From Batrachochytrium dendrobatidis JAM81 (lineage: Eukaryota > Chytridiomycota > Chytridiomycetes > Rhizophydiales), in NCBI RefSeq assembly GCF_000203795.2, contig NW_006281110.1, positions 211,854 to 275,853 on the forward strand: a DNA stretch of 64,000 nucleotides, given 5' to 3'. A program made the translations under genes and the position numbers. A model generated the notes under the pieces. The model had not been told where the DNA came from, made no database searches, and worked only from the letters and a program-made list of their open reading frames with translations. Positions 23,830 through 35,641 of this stretch are shown piece after piece. The first letter of the stretch is position 1, and each line of letters opens with the position of its first letter.

Positions 23830-24337
23830 AATGATATAACAACTGTTTATAATAAACGGACAGTTTCATGATTGGTGCCAATCTTATTGAGCAACAATGT
23901 GCCTTTTGAACTCGTTAGTTTACTGGTCTCTACTCATTCTTGTATAAAAATACAAAGCGAATGTTTACATTTCTGGTTCAATATATCTCGCATCTTTTCA
24001 ATCTCCAACTTTCCTTTCCTCCAAAACAAACATTTCTGAAAAACATTGCGTGACTGACATGTATAGTTGCATTCCTGGGATATGTTGAACTAGAACGTAT
24101 CTGATATTACAAGTTTCAATAAAAGAAATAACCCATTTCCAACAACAACGAATATGTAACGATTGCATATTCCAGAGCAAATAGAGCCACTACAAAATCA
24201 GCACAGAAAAGGTACTCAATTTCTAGTAGAAATACGTAATTTATTTTAAATATTGTTGATTTGAAAGCAAATAATAGCAGTTGCTGCAGGATAAATATTA
24301 AAACGTTCCATTTCACATGAATATGGATGTAAATCGA
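23830..24337 (+). repeat. Degenerate copy of the dispersed terminal-repeat element
   Basis: Lies between the M36 gene and the small secreted peptide. It shares in order with the copy at 35.6-36.3 kb: TTTCATGATTGGTG, then GCGAATGTTTACATTTCTGG, then ACATGTATAGTTGCAT, then AACGTATCTGATAT, then a terminus TTTCACATGAATATGGATGT (24310-24329) followed by AAAT. The left end is eroded, so the start is approximate. Confidence 0.5.
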
Positions 24338-24352
24338 AAGTGCCGAGAATAA

Positions 24353-24523
24353 CTAGTTGCGAACTCTTTGGATGCTTTCGCCTGGAATACTAATAAATCC
24401 TCTTGGTTTAAAGACCACCTGACGCTTTTCCAAGTGAGCCGATTCGTTATTTGAATGGAATATAGGCAGAGCACATGCTTTGCCAATAAGAAGTGATGAT
24501 ATGATAAATGCGAGGTGCTTCAT
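24353..24523 (-). CDS. Small secreted peptide precursor, 56 aa, with dibasic site
   Basis: A complete short frame on the minus strand, ATG at 24521-24523 and TAG at 24353-24355. The product begins MKHLAFIISSLLIGKACALP, a textbook signal peptide with a likely cleavage after ACA. A short propeptide-like stretch of ten or so residues follows, then EKR, a Kex2-type dibasic site, then a 22-residue tail QVVFKPRGFISIPGESIQRV plus RN. A possible TATA element lies about 50 bp upstream (24573-24582). There are no cysteines in the mature part. I recognise no family. It could be a processed signalling peptide or a small effector; function is unknown. Confidence 0.55.
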   Translation of the reverse strand: MKHLAFIISSLLIGKACALPIFHSNNESAHLEKRQVVFKPRGFISIPGESIQRVRN

Positions 24524-25627
24524 AGTGTGTTTTGATGGTTGATGAGATATAGTTTATAGTGAAGAATGAAGGGATTATATACTGATATCAACTGGCTCGC
24601 TTTGTGTATTGAGTTGCCATCAGACTTCCACTTTGCATTCTTGAACAGGCTGGTTGTGCCTATTGGTGTTTGGTTTCGACCAGTAGCTAAGCTTCACAAA
24701 TTGGCACTTTCCAGTCAACAGAGCAAAGCCAATACAAGCTGATTTACGGCTGAGGAAAAAGAGTCTGAAAACAAATGAGAGATTGCCATCAGCCATCATC
24801 CTTGGTGATGTTATTCAAATATCGGTAGACTGTTCATCTATTGATTTCAATGGCAGGATCATCTATCGCTCGTATTTCCTACACCACAGCGACAATCTGG
24901 CTTGTTGAAATGACCAGTTTGCTGGACGATCTGAGCTACAATCTGTTACTTGTCTCGATTCAATAGAGGACAACGTTTCTCATTCGATATAGCAGCGGCT
25001 GCTTGGTGATCTTGGTGTTGGCTTGTTCTGACGCGAGACCTTGATGCTCAACTAGTGTGTGTGCCAATCTGAAACAATCTGCAATTCTACAAACGGAGAT
25101 TTTCATATTTCCGAAAAACTGTAACAACTGCTTATCTGATGCCATCGGAGTGGTTTCAAAATATAACGAGGTTGGGTCGTTGAAATATAAATATTTTTCT
25201 ATACTCTTTATTTTCAGTGTGATAGCCCCTTCAATATTCATTTACCGCTGTATCGAAGTGGAGTGGAGCATCTGTATTTGTTTTTCAGCCATTGCTCTCA
25301 AGTAAACAATGGTTACATATCCAGTATACTCTCCTATTTGAGATGGACTTGAATACACATTTTCTGTCTTGAATTACATGCCATACAAGCCATTTTGACT
25401 ATCCGAGTAATTTTCAGCAAGGCTCAAGAATGAATATGTAGTTCTATACCTACGACATTGCTGTTTGTTGAGCGGTTGGCAGATCATGTCGAGTCTAGTA
25501 TTGTCAAGTCCAAAGGTCGCAATACGGTCGAGTAAACTGGCATCAATCATTTCATGAAACTGACTGTTTATTATATTATACCGCGGCTCTTATTTAGTAC
25601 TCCACTTTACGTGAATATGGCCACAAA
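24524..25627. other. Gene-poor spacer, repeat end next to RAD17
   Basis: No convincing gene in about 1.1 kb. From about 25547 to 25630 it matches the 37003-37074 copy: CAATCATTTCATGA, then TTATTTAGTA, then a terminus ACTTTACGTGAATATGG, whose last bases abut the RAD17 stop codon. A 93-codon open frame at 24960-25241 (minus) lacks protein-like features. Confidence 0.45.
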
Positions 25628-28600
25628 TCAAAACTCTTCAATGTCATCATCAGCAAGTGCAAGGTGGTCTTTCCATTCCAGTCGACCATGGCCTGTTCCT
25701 GTAGAGAATGCTGCAGATGCTGTCGGGCGTCCATCCATTTGATGGCCTGGATGTGCCAAATCTTCAATCGCATCAAGGTATTCTATCCCACCATCATACG
25801 ATCCTTCATCAAGTAGTTTGCTTCCAGCAATCAACGAGTAACCACAAACACTAGCAAGCGCGGATTTTGCATATCCTAGTTTAATCAAAAGAAAATAGCA
25901 TACTGCTGTAAGACAATGACTAGAGCCAAAAAGTGTCAATTTAATACCAAAATTCCTACCAGGTAAGTTCCGAACTGGAGGATGTTTGTTTGTACGCCCA
26001 AGAAGACCCAAAAAGGGTACAATTTCCAACCACAAAGCCGATTCCGAAACATGGTCTAGTAGAGTGCCAGCGTCAGCTATTTCATTACTAGTAAAATGTA
26101 ATACTAGCAATAACAAGAAAATATACTTACGAGATAGTACCATTTCGTTTTGTGCAAAAGCTTCCAACGAATCTAGTCTTGACATTTTCATATACTGTCT
26201 AGTCCACTCAGCAGCCAATCCAGCATGAATTGCAAGGCGGTTTTCCCGTGCTCTAGTTTGGCATTGCCACGCTTCCGGCTTGTGTAGTTGATTGAATTCA
26301 TTACGCTTCGCAAACGAATTTGCTGTTGCTCGAGATTGATTTTCAGATGAATGAGCAGATACATGTTCAAGGGATGATACAAGAGGTGAGGGCGAATGAG
26401 CAAATAACAGACCGCGAGCTGTCACCGACATGGTATATTGCGCCATGATGCGCCGGTTCTATAGTCCAGTAAATGATCCAAAAACCAAATTATTATACAC
26501 GCTGGTTGAACTGTAACAAAATAGACATGCTACAACTCATCAATATCATTTAATTGAAAATACAATACCTCCCAACGGCCAGTATAGATGTCAGCATCGC
26601 TCAAATAAGAAGTGGCCAAGACTAATTCTTCAACAGTAGTATAGGCTGATGGCACATTCTGCTCAGAAAAAAGCGTAAACACATCAGGATCGACATAGAG
26701 AAGACTCAAAATATCCTAAAACAAATTCATAAAATGGTCAAGCATGAGTCACCACACAACCATCAATGCTACAGTTAAAATTGCATCCTGAATCCACATA
26801 CTTCCGGTACGGCTTCTAAAGTAGTTCGTTTCATACAACTCAGAGTAGGTCCAAGAAGATGCTCACAAGGAGCAACACTATCCAGTCGTTTATTGTATCG
26901 AATACGACCAACAGCCTGGAAAATAGATACGCTTTCGTCGCGACAGTCGACTTGGTCTAACGAGGCACGAACAGTACTCGATTTACCTCGTGCATTACTG
27001 CGGTCATGTGGACTTTTGGATAGGCCAGCATCAAGAAATCCATCACCTCCAAGCGTGCTACATACAGCTCTGTCACTAGTATCATCAGCAGATACAAGCG
27101 ACCTACCATTTCTTCCTCGTTTATTATATTTCTGTGGCTCTTCCTGCAAACTCAATGGAATACTCTTTGGATCAATTAAAGCCAAAAATTGTAAGCGATG
27201 AATTGCGTGGCGAATGTCCCCGCTGCTCGACTTGCTAATCCATTCAATCATCATTTTAGATGGCCGATGAATTCGTTTTGACATGGATCGAAACTCAATA
27301 TCGGCAATCCGTGTAAGAGCTTTGGCTAAAATAGTCGGCGCTACTAGATTAAATCTAATGTAAACCGTGCAGTAGTCATGGTCCAGGTCAAATTCAATGT
27401 ATTTTCAGTTACTCGAGACGTTTAAGCAATAACTATACAGTGCAAATGATCCATTTTAGTACTTACTTTATATGCGTGTACGATGCTTGAGAAGAGATAT
27501 CAGGAGAAATCAGCGTTCTCAAAGTAATAGGAGCATCTGTAAACCCCATTCCTTTAAACATAGTATTACCGCTTTGATGTACATCCGAGGTATCCGAAAT
27601 AATAAGCACAAGAGGATACGCAGAGTTTTTTGAAGCCAAATACATTCTTAAAGCAGTATGTACAGAAGTACGAGATGACATAGATCCCAGTTGTGGCCAA
27701 TCTTCAATTAACACAATTTTCCGCTTTGATGTTGATGCTATGTTGGGTGAATTATATGATTGTGTGTGTAGATTTGACTGTGTCAAGGATTTGGACTTGC
27801 TATTTACAGATGTCGTTGTGAAATGAAGTGCAGGAGTTTTGCATGAGCTTGTCAAAAAATCTTGAAATCGTTGCAAAACAGGAACATAATCTGACGTAAA
27901 TCGTTCCACTTTCCCATCGGCTCCTAATATAAAATAAATATTACAATCATCAGTCAATCTAATAATATAAAAATCAAGGGTGGTGTCTAGTAGCTGAATC
28001 TAGTTCAAAACAATGCTTACCCAGACTATCGTGACGATCCCAAATGGACTGGAATGTATTGATATTAACAGGATTCTCCCATTCTACAATTTCAAAATCG
28101 AGTTCACAAGCAAGTACATTCAATGCAGCTGTTTTTCCGACACCAGAAGGACCGCTCAGGACAAGTAGCTTTCCATTTGTACGGCCATTTCCATTGTGTC
28201 CCGAAAATGCACGGATAAGCCAATCTCGCACATCTTTGAGCTTTTTTTTATGAATGGCCACCTCTGCCTAAATCATTGCAAACAATCCATCAACGACTAT
28301 AAGAATAGATATTCAACAATGTATACATTATTTCAAGAAATTACCTCTGAATTTGGTTTGTATTTGTCAACCCACAACTGAGATTCAAATTCGCCTTGTT
28401 GCTGCACAAGTGTCGATACTGATTTACAAGGACTAGTAAAAGCCATCTGGCCGCCTTTTATAGAATTTATCTGAACATCAACATCACTTTCGTCCGACAC
28501 AAATCCAGCAATATCTTCCACCAAGTGAGTTTGTTTGGACTGAAATTGCGATTGAAAGCGAGTATGATGTCTAGTGCTTGATTGAGATGGACGAGTGGAG

Positions 28601-29316
28601 CTTTGAGTGAGTGACAAACCAGATAAAGGTCGAGTACGATACGGCGTTCGAGTAAGAGTTGATTGTGTTGGATTAATATCCAATGTCTTGCCAGATCGAG
28701 TAGTAGATTTACAAGAAATGTCAATTGAATCTCCAATGACTTCCAGTCCAGTGATTCTATTAGAGTTTGAAATTGCCTTGGTCATGGTAGAGATGGAATC
28801 TAAAGCAACAGCCGTGTCGCAGCTAGTATCGCTGTGATCGCTGATATCCAGCAAGCTGTCGTTTTTGTCAAGAGAGGACCCAGCACTTGCATGCAAGGTA
28901 GTTTGAGAAAGTAATTGACCAGGAATAACCAGTTTTCTGAAAAGCGATGCAGTGGTTTGAGTTGAATTATGTATAGTATCAGAATGATGGATTGGTATAT
29001 CCTGTGTATGAGTTGATGACTTTTTAGGAGTGGATCCAGCAGTAGTTTTGATAGTTCCAGTGGACGATCGAGTGCAAACTCGTCGGTTTCCCAGTCGTTT
29101 TCTTACAGGAGCAGTCAAGACAATATGCGAAGTAGAAACATCATCAGACTCTGCACTAGTAGTGCTCGAGTCTTCCGATTCAACCTGTTCAACAACAGCA
29201 ATCTCGGTAGTGATTGCAGATTCGGTGGTTTTGGGAGTTGTCCGATTACTCTGGACACTCCTTTGACCGGATCTTGAAGGAATCCCACTCATTCTTCTAC
29301 GAGTGCCCAACCCCAT
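25628..29316 (-). CDS. RAD17: RAD17/Rad24 checkpoint clamp loader
   Basis: AAA+ subunit that, with RFC2-5, loads the 9-1-1 clamp at damaged DNA. Seven or so exons. The N-terminal exon (29316-28340) is a Ser/Thr-rich tail ending LWVDKYKPNSE, the clamp-loader entry motif. Next, HKKKLKDVRDWL and Walker A LVLSGPSGVGKTAALNVLA with the FEIVEWENP strand; then KRKIVLIEDWPQL (Walker B), SAYPLVLIISDTSDV, PTILAKALTRIADIE, SSSGDIRHAIHRLQFLALI (sensor 2 region) and SIFQAVGRIRYNKR. The last exons encode the helical domain (NVPSAYTTVEELVLATSYLS, DIYTG) and the C-terminal block to 25628. It ends in an acidic tail, EWKDHLALADDDIEEF, of the kind that ends animal RAD17. The intact AAA+ motifs imply function. 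It ends just beside a repeat terminus. Confidence 0.9.
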
Positions 29317-29483
29317 TGCTTACAACTACAAGCAAGTCTAATATTATTTGTCAAATTGAATTTTAAATTCACGGATTGATCGAACGCGCTCTTTGGACTG
29401 AATTTAGTCTAATTCTCATCATTCTTATCAACTCTATTCAATACATAAACACTTTAATTAATTTCTTGGTCGCTTTCTTATAA

Positions 29484-32400
29484 TCATCCAGTAGACCGCT
29501 TGAGTTTATGCACATATTTAGACGTACTTCCACTTGGTATGGTTTTGGTTTCAAAGCGTGCTTGATGATCGTTACAGTGCAATCGTTCGTCAGATTCAGT
29601 CCGACCATGTGCATGAGCCAACGGTTGTGATGGCATAACAGAGCCATCTTTACTTCCCTTTGCCGCGTTACTACTCATCAACTTGGCCCTCCCGCTTCCA
29701 ACAGTTGTTCCATTCTTTCCCAAGACAATATCCACTACAACTAGCCGTGTATCCACTCCGTCTACAAATCCACCGCTTAACTTGGACTCAAATACTTCAC
29801 AAAGCTTCTTTACAAGAGGAACAACCTGCAAGCAGCTATGCAAGTCAATCAAATGAATGTCCAAATCACTCACTTTCAACGCTGTTTTTCCGTCACTTCG
29901 AATGATCGTCTTGACCCATTTTACAGAGGAAGGTGAGCAGTGTGCCATGCATGAATAAATACACTCGGAAACGGGACTTTGCTCTAAAGCAGTCTTTTCC
30001 GCCATGGATGCAACTCGACGCGATAGGTTTGGATATGTATCCAGCAGTGCTCGTCCAGATTTAAGTCCTAAAAAAAGCGCCAGCTGGAGATCCACCAGGT
30101 AGATTTCAGATTCAATCGAGTGTATTTCTTGTAGCGCTACAGGATTTTCTGTTGGTGAGTTACGCAGCTGTGAATTCAATGTATAAAGTGGCAAACAATG
30201 TGCCTTGTACAATCCCTTGATGATCGCGGCACGTTCTGGATTTGAACTGATCGTGGCAGGTACTGTAGATACCGCATGCGTCTTGTTCATCCCAGTTTCC
30301 GATTCCATCCATGCTTGCTGCCGTAACTTCTGTTTAGCCTGCTTTCTTTGTGCCAATGTTATTGGCTGCTGCTGTGGTTCAACAATGGTCTTTTCTACTG
30401 CTAAACCAGGTACGTGCAATGATGACGATTTAAAAGTAATATCACTGTTATCTGTAGGTATAACTTTGGTAGATGTCGAAAGTCCTGGGAGCGATCCAAA
30501 CTGCTTAGCAGGTTCTGTTACGTCGCTTATACAACCATTTGTGTTTGTTACTTCGGCAGATGCTGATACGTTGGGTATTGATGATGTTGGTACTGGTTGT
30601 TGTATAGTCGAAGCGTCTGTCTTGAGAGGCTTTAAAGTTGCTAAACTGGCAGGCTCAGCTTTTACAATCAAATCAGTACTACGTGTAGTTGGTGATAAGC
30701 CACTGTTTGTATCGACAGTAGAACAAACACTGGTGGATTTGGTATCTGGAGCAACGGAAACAGCAAGAGTTTTGGTGTCATTCTGACCCAATTTTGGTAT
30801 ATCCTCATCAACAGCAACTAGCCCATTTTCAGAAGCAGGCTGATTGTTACCACCACAAGATCCACTCGTGCCGGCATCATCACCACTGCCACTAGACTGA
30901 GTTCCAGCACGTTGATATCCAGAAATACCTAGCCATGTCTTTTTCTTTTTCTTGATTTTTGTAACCGCAGGAGTGATTGCTATGGGCGTTAATGACATTG
31001 TAGCTGGTGTTGAAATAGATGTGATAGTACTAGCTGATGGTATGGACGTCAGTGTTGGCTTGGGTATCAGTGGCGGTTTACTTGGTGTTGTCAAACCTCC
31101 TTGTACTGACACAGAACCATCACCAATCAATGGTTTGCCGGCTGAAAGTGGTCGCGAAGACTTTGCGTTTGAAAAAGCAGGCACAGAGGTAAAAGGTAAC
31201 GAAGGCGACGTGTCAGCAGTATGGTCTGTCACTTTTTTTGAGGTGTACCGGCTACTATCACTTTGATTTGAATCGTCATCACCAAAAAACCCAATCGCGA
31301 GAGATTGCTCACGTTCGCTCATGCCCTTGATACCCTGCCGATCACTTTCATGATCAGAATCCATCTCTTTGTTAGATTTGTATTGCCTTTTGATAAATTT
31401 AGTAGTATCTGTTGGTGACAATCGTGTGGACGAGACTGAAACAGACTTGCCCAATGCGTCTAAACCAGCAGTCTCTTTACTTGAAGCGGGCCGCTTTGTT
31501 CTACTTAAAACAGTGGAATACTCGACAGTCGAGTCTCTGGAAATATCAGAGTCGTGCTTTGAAATATTAGTTGAAAACGAAGATTTCCCACTAGATTTAT
31601 GATCCGGCATGGTATACGAGTCTTGTTTGGCATTAATGATATGTCCATGATTAACATCACTCAATCTGTTTTTGCTATGGTGGACTGAATCAGAAGAAAT
31701 ATTTCCAGTATGACAAGTGTCGTCTACAGAAGTAGATGTAGTACGCAATGATGATTTGAATTCTACATCAGTAGAATGTGGTAGATGCTTTCCACTTAAA
31801 ACAGACTTGTCATGACTGGAACCATCATCGCTGCCTTGAGTAAAGTATGTGCCGCTTGTATTGAGTTTAGCTCCACTCCGCTCACTGCCATCTCTTTTGT
31901 TGCCTAGACGTGATTTTTTACTGTTAAAATCTTTGCCTGCAATTAAATTGGCTTGATTGCGTTTGGTTGTATCAGTATCGGCAGATTTCGCACCACTTTT
32001 TCTCTTCAACCCATTGCCACTACCATCTAAATCAATATTTCTAGATTTAAAACGAGACGGTTGATTAGACAAGTCAGAAGCACGCTCATCTTCATCGGAT
32101 TCTAAAGCATCTGAGCTAGACATGCGCTGTCGGTTCCGTTTAGAAAGATTGCGGGGTTTGGATAAACCACGACTATCATCTGATACAATGGATTCCGAGT
32201 ACGTGTGGGTTTGATCAAACTGTTCGTGCGAACGTCGTCTGCCTTCAGCACCAGCGCGACTAAAGGTAGAATGCCCACTGCCACGTTTTTTACGCCGGAT
32301 ATTTGTATCTGAACTATTGGCAATATAATCATTCTTCTCACCCCCTTCGCCGCCAGAAAGTACAGTGTCGCCACCTTCTTCTTTGGCAATGGTTTTCCAT

Positions 32401-35363
32401 AGTGCTTTAAACTTTTTTTCTTCGCGTGTGGATTCGAAAGGTCCAGATTGAGGATCCAAGCCACCCCATGCAAATCGATACGAGGCTTGTGAAGATGAGG
32501 CGGGTAGTCCATTTAAAAAGTTTCGATCTTCCCCAGAGTTGCTTGTTACACTGGACCGTCTCAGATCACCGTGATGCGCATGTGAAGTGGTGGAACTTGT
32601 GGGCGTCATTCCCTGCTGACCCGTATCATAATCCAATGATGTTGTCGATAAGGGATATATAGCAGACTTGGCAGAATGGCATCCGGGCTTGATAGCATGA
32701 TGAGACTGATCAATGTAGTCTGATTCCTCCAATGTACCCACTAAATGACGATAAAACTCGGGTAAAGTATATGGCAACCATTCCGATTTGGGTCTAGACA
32801 GCAGCTCAGTAACCTGTTGCCGTCTTTTTTCAATATCGTCATTATCAACCTTCATATCATCTGTATGACAGGTTTCTGACTTGGCGCGGCATAAATCAAG
32901 TAGTGTTTGACCGTTGGTGTCTTTTCTTGTTGGATCACTCCCATACTCGAGCAAAACTCTAACAACATCCACATGACAATTTACAGCTGCTTCGTGTAGG
33001 GGTGTATCAACTCCGTTTTCACCGCCAGATTCGCCTAAATCAGCACCATACTGCAGCAACACTTTGACACATTCTGTATGGCCTGCCAATGCAGAATCGT
33101 GTAACGGCGTCCATCCCGAATTATCTGCAGCATCGATATCACTGCCATACATTAACAGACGACAAATTTCATCAAGGTTTCCAGAAGCGCAAGCGTGATG
33201 AAGTAAAGTCTGACCCGAGGTATCTCGCTGAACAACACGAAAGGTCATATCTTGCCATATATTCAATAGTCTGATAATATCGTTTAATTTGATCTGGTCT
33301 GACATCAATCGTTTCAGTTTTGGCGTCTCCCACAATTCAGTATCGCCGTCGTCAAAATGTTGAACTGATTTGGACTGTTTTTTGATCATATCGTAGATTT
33401 CAGTACGCTCGGCTGAGATAGCATTGGTGATGTCAACTCTACAAGCTGAAGCAAATTCCATAGGAGTTTGACCAGCTCGATTTACACTTGAAATATTAGC
33501 ACCATTGCGTAGTAGCATATCCACAACCCCTGTGTGCCCATTACTAATGGCATCGTGTAAAGGAGTATCGCCTTCGCTTCCGCCAGGAGCATCAATCTTT
33601 GCACCAAAAGACAGCATCAAAGACACGATTTCTGTATGGCCTTCAAGACACGCTTCATGAAAAGCTGTATATCCTGCATGATCGGTGTGATGGAGATGAA
33701 TGCCTGCTCTAAGCAGGGATGTGCAGGTAGCAACATCGTTACGAGTTGTGTACTTGAAAAGAAGAGTGCGACCAGATCTGTCAGCTGTATTGATGGTGGC
33801 AATGGGAATGGGTCGTTTACGGTCTGGAAGCGTCACACCACCTGACTCATCTAGATCGTAGTGAGCTGCATCTGTTGCAATAGAAGAACGTTTAAAGTTG
33901 AGTGAATTCCGAGTAGGAAATGTGGGAGTGGATGTAGCACTGGATTCATTTATAGTAGTACTGGCCGATGCTAGTTGTGTAAAAATTCGTGGCGTATTGG
34001 TAGAACCATCTGTGTTGGTTGTATATGGTAGTGTACAAGATTTATAAATGCCAGATGACAACGGACCGAGTAGTTTTGAATCTAGTGATGCATTAACTGA
34101 TAGATTGTTATCAAATTTGTGTTTTCCATGTTTAGATTCTCGTGTTGCATTTTCGCCATGGTTCAAATTATTACTCATTTGAGAGTGATTTGCGCTTGCA
34201 GCAGCGTTACGACGTTGAAGTTCCAAATATCGCTCAGCCTGCACCCTTTCCCACTCTTTGATTTTTTTCTTGTGCCTTGGTTTTGTTGGTTTAGATCCCC
34301 GCAATGCCAGCGTGCCATCGCCATTTTTGTTCGTTTTGCTACCAGAGTTGGTATGACTGTGACGGCGATGAGTGTTGCTGCTTGAATCGCTATCATTGCA
34401 TTCAGAACTACTTCGATCAATACGCTTGTTATGTGTCTTTGAATGAGCAAAGGCGGATGGATTGTCAGATGCGTTAAATGGATCCAAGTTTGTAGGTATT
34501 ATAGAGGGATCGGCATCATCGCCTTCAGATTTTGCTCTTTGTTTAGATTGTGGTTTACTGGGTAACATTAATTTTACATGATCTATAAGAAAGCAACACA
34601 TGTTAAAGCAACACCATTCCATAAATCTTGAAATCAAACCAAACAACATCATACCTTGATAAGCAAAATGAGAAGAATCTCTATACGACCGATCAACAAC
34701 ACTTGGCTCACCCATATCGACTTCAGAGATGTTTGAAGATTGGGGTGACAGTCTAGTATGCTCCACAGGCACATCAGAAAGAGGGGATAAAGAAGTGCTT
34801 CTGGCAGTCATACTCAAGTCCGTCAATGGACTACTTGAAGTATGCAAAGATATATCAAATATGTGTTTGGATTGAGGCGTACGGGACAAATATTGAGTTT
34901 GTTGGGGTTGATGCAATGATTGTGATTCGGCCTGTTGTTTCGTCATGCTTGATGCTGCTATTGGGGTGGGGTGGCATGTGGGTGTCAGCGTTTTGGGAGA
35001 AGCAATAGAGATAGAGGGCTGTGTGCAAGACTCTAATTGATTTTTACAATCCACATTATCCGTAATTGAATGAGATAAGTCTGAATTCATAGTAGAATCA
35101 GTAGATACAACTGCTACAGGGTCAGATACCAAAGAGCGTGATGCACACGTAGAAGATGGATTTTTCTGAGGGGATGAGGGTCTATTCGATATTTTGCTAT
35201 TTAAAGGTTCTGATGTATCAGATATATTCAAAACAGTCGCGTTTGAAGCAGTAGTACTTGACAACAATGGTTGTGCTCTAGATGACAAGGAGGTTTGACT
35301 ACAAAACTGCGGGTTTGAATATTGTCCATCTAAGCCAAAAGGTCGATCCTCGTGTCTGTTCAT
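29484..35363 (-). CDS. Very large ankyrin-repeat protein, Hos4-like
   Basis: One nearly intron-free frame coding about 1,935-1,959 residues. Order: about 500 residues of low-complexity Ser/Thr/Gln sequence with a basic KPRHKKKIKEWERVQAERY segment; a first ankyrin block (NDVATCTSLLRAGIHLHHTD, GYTAFHEACLEGHTEIVSLM, GDTPLHDAISNGHTGVVDML); a linker; a second ankyrin block (GQTLLHHACASGNLDEICRL, GWTPLHDSALAGHTECVKVL, DTPLHEAAVNCHVDVVRVLL); then long charged, disordered sequence; and a folded C-terminal domain (LVDLQLALFLGLKSGRALLD, VSDLDIHLIDLHSCLQVV). Ankyrin repeats with a distal globular domain are the plan of fungal Hos4, the ankyrin subunit of the Set3 histone deacetylase complex, and of animal ANKRD11/12; the nuclear co-repressor role is inference. 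Positions 34583-34654 have the look of a 72-bp intron within the frame. It is tandem with RAD17, 167 bp apart. Confidence 0.75.
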   Translation of the reverse strand: MNRHEDRPFGLDGQYSNPQFCSQTSLSSRAQPLLSSTTASNATVLNISDTSEPLNSKISNRPSSPQKNPSSTCASRSLVSDPVAVVSTDSTMNSDLSHSITDNVDCKNQLESCTQPSISIASPKTLTPTCHPTPIAASSMTKQQAESQSLHQPQQTQYLSRTPQSKHIFDISLHTSSSPLTDLSMTARSTSLSPLSDVPVEHTRLSPQSSNISEVDMGEPSVVDRSYRDSSHFAYQGMMLFGLISRFMEWCCFNMCCFLIDHVKLMLPSKPQSKQRAKSEGDDADPSIIPTNLDPFNASDNPSAFAHSKTHNKRIDRSSSECNDSDSSSNTHRRHSHTNSGSKTNKNGDGTLALRGSKPTKPRHKKKIKEWERVQAERYLELQRRNAAASANHSQMSNNLNHGENATRESKHGKHKFDNNLSVNASLDSKLLGPLSSGIYKSCTLPYTTNTDGSTNTPRIFTQLASASTTINESSATSTPTFPTRNSLNFKRSSIATDAAHYDLDESGGVTLPDRKRPIPIATINTADRSGRTLLFKYTTRNDVATCTSLLRAGIHLHHTDHAGYTAFHEACLEGHTEIVSLMLSFGAKIDAPGGSEGDTPLHDAISNGHTGVVDMLLRNGANISSVNRAGQTPMEFASACRVDITNAISAERTEIYDMIKKQSKSVQHFDDGDTELWETPKLKRLMSDQIKLNDIIRLLNIWQDMTFRVVQRDTSGQTLLHHACASGNLDEICRLLMYGSDIDAADNSGWTPLHDSALAGHTECVKVLLQYGADLGESGGENGVDTPLHEAAVNCHVDVVRVLLEYGSDPTRKDTNGQTLLDLCRAKSETCHTDDMKVDNDDIEKRRQQVTELLSRPKSEWLPYTLPEFYRHLVGTLEESDYIDQSHHAIKPGCHSAKSAIYPLSTTSLDYDTGQQGMTPTSSTTSHAHHGDLRRSSVTSNSGEDRNFLNGLPASSSQASYRFAWGGLDPQSGPFESTREEKKFKALWKTIAKEEGGDTVLSGGEGGEKNDYIANSSDTNIRRKKRGSGHSTFSRAGAEGRRRSHEQFDQTHTYSESIVSDDSRGLSKPRNLSKRNRQRMSSSDALESDEDERASDLSNQPSRFKSRNIDLDGSGNGLKRKSGAKSADTDTTKRNQANLIAGKDFNSKKSRLGNKRDGSERSGAKLNTSGTYFTQGSDDGSSHDKSVLSGKHLPHSTDVEFKSSLRTTSTSVDDTCHTGNISSDSVHHSKNRLSDVNHGHIINAKQDSYTMPDHKSSGKSSFSTNISKHDSDISRDSTVEYSTVLSRTKRPASSKETAGLDALGKSVSVSSTRLSPTDTTKFIKRQYKSNKEMDSDHESDRQGIKGMSEREQSLAIGFFGDDDSNQSDSSRYTSKKVTDHTADTSPSLPFTSVPAFSNAKSSRPLSAGKPLIGDGSVSVQGGLTTPSKPPLIPKPTLTSIPSASTITSISTPATMSLTPIAITPAVTKIKKKKKTWLGISGYQRAGTQSSGSGDDAGTSGSCGGNNQPASENGLVAVDEDIPKLGQNDTKTLAVSVAPDTKSTSVCSTVDTNSGLSPTTRSTDLIVKAEPASLATLKPLKTDASTIQQPVPTSSIPNVSASAEVTNTNGCISDVTEPAKQFGSLPGLSTSTKVIPTDNSDITFKSSSLHVPGLAVEKTIVEPQQQPITLAQRKQAKQKLRQQAWMESETGMNKTHAVSTVPATISSNPERAAIIKGLYKAHCLPLYTLNSQLRNSPTENPVALQEIHSIESEIYLVDLQLALFLGLKSGRALLDTYPNLSRRVASMAEKTALEQSPVSECIYSCMAHCSPSSVKWVKTIIRSDGKTALKVSDLDIHLIDLHSCLQVVPLVKKLCEVFESKLSGGFVDGVDTRLVVVDIVLGKNGTTVGSGRAKLMSSNAAKGSKDGSVMPSQPLAHAHGRTESDERLHCNDHQARFETKTIPSGSTSKYVHKLKRSTG
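34583..34654 (-). other. Probable in-frame intron of the ankyrin gene
   Basis: Seventy-two bases with a GTATGA start and CTTATAG end on the minus strand. Read as protein it gives a hydrophobic, Cys/Met/Phe-rich stretch foreign to its polar surroundings. It is divisible by three and lacks stops, so simple ORF calling includes it. Splicing joins SHFAYQ to DHVKLML. Confidence 0.7.
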
Positions 35364-35641
35364 CTTTAGGGAGCCAATCTATGATTGGCAATATCTATTT
35401 GAAATGATAGAATTGAGGTTTAAAATTCAAGCTTGGATTCCTAATGAAAATTGGCAAAGGGTAATGCAAATAATAAATGGATTAGTGATAATGAATGACT
35501 AGTTATAAATAGGACAATCGAATAAAGAACCAATGTGTGTATTAAAACTATGAAACTGTGCCAGTATTGAAGGAAATGATTAGATAATTTCAATTGGAAG
35601 GTACTGATATATACTCCAAGTAGTGCTATATTGCATTTGAT

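Noticed and set aside
24960..25241. 93-codon minus-strand open frame upstream of RAD17's end
   Set aside because: No domain, signal peptide or conserved motif, and the region is otherwise repeat-like spacer.
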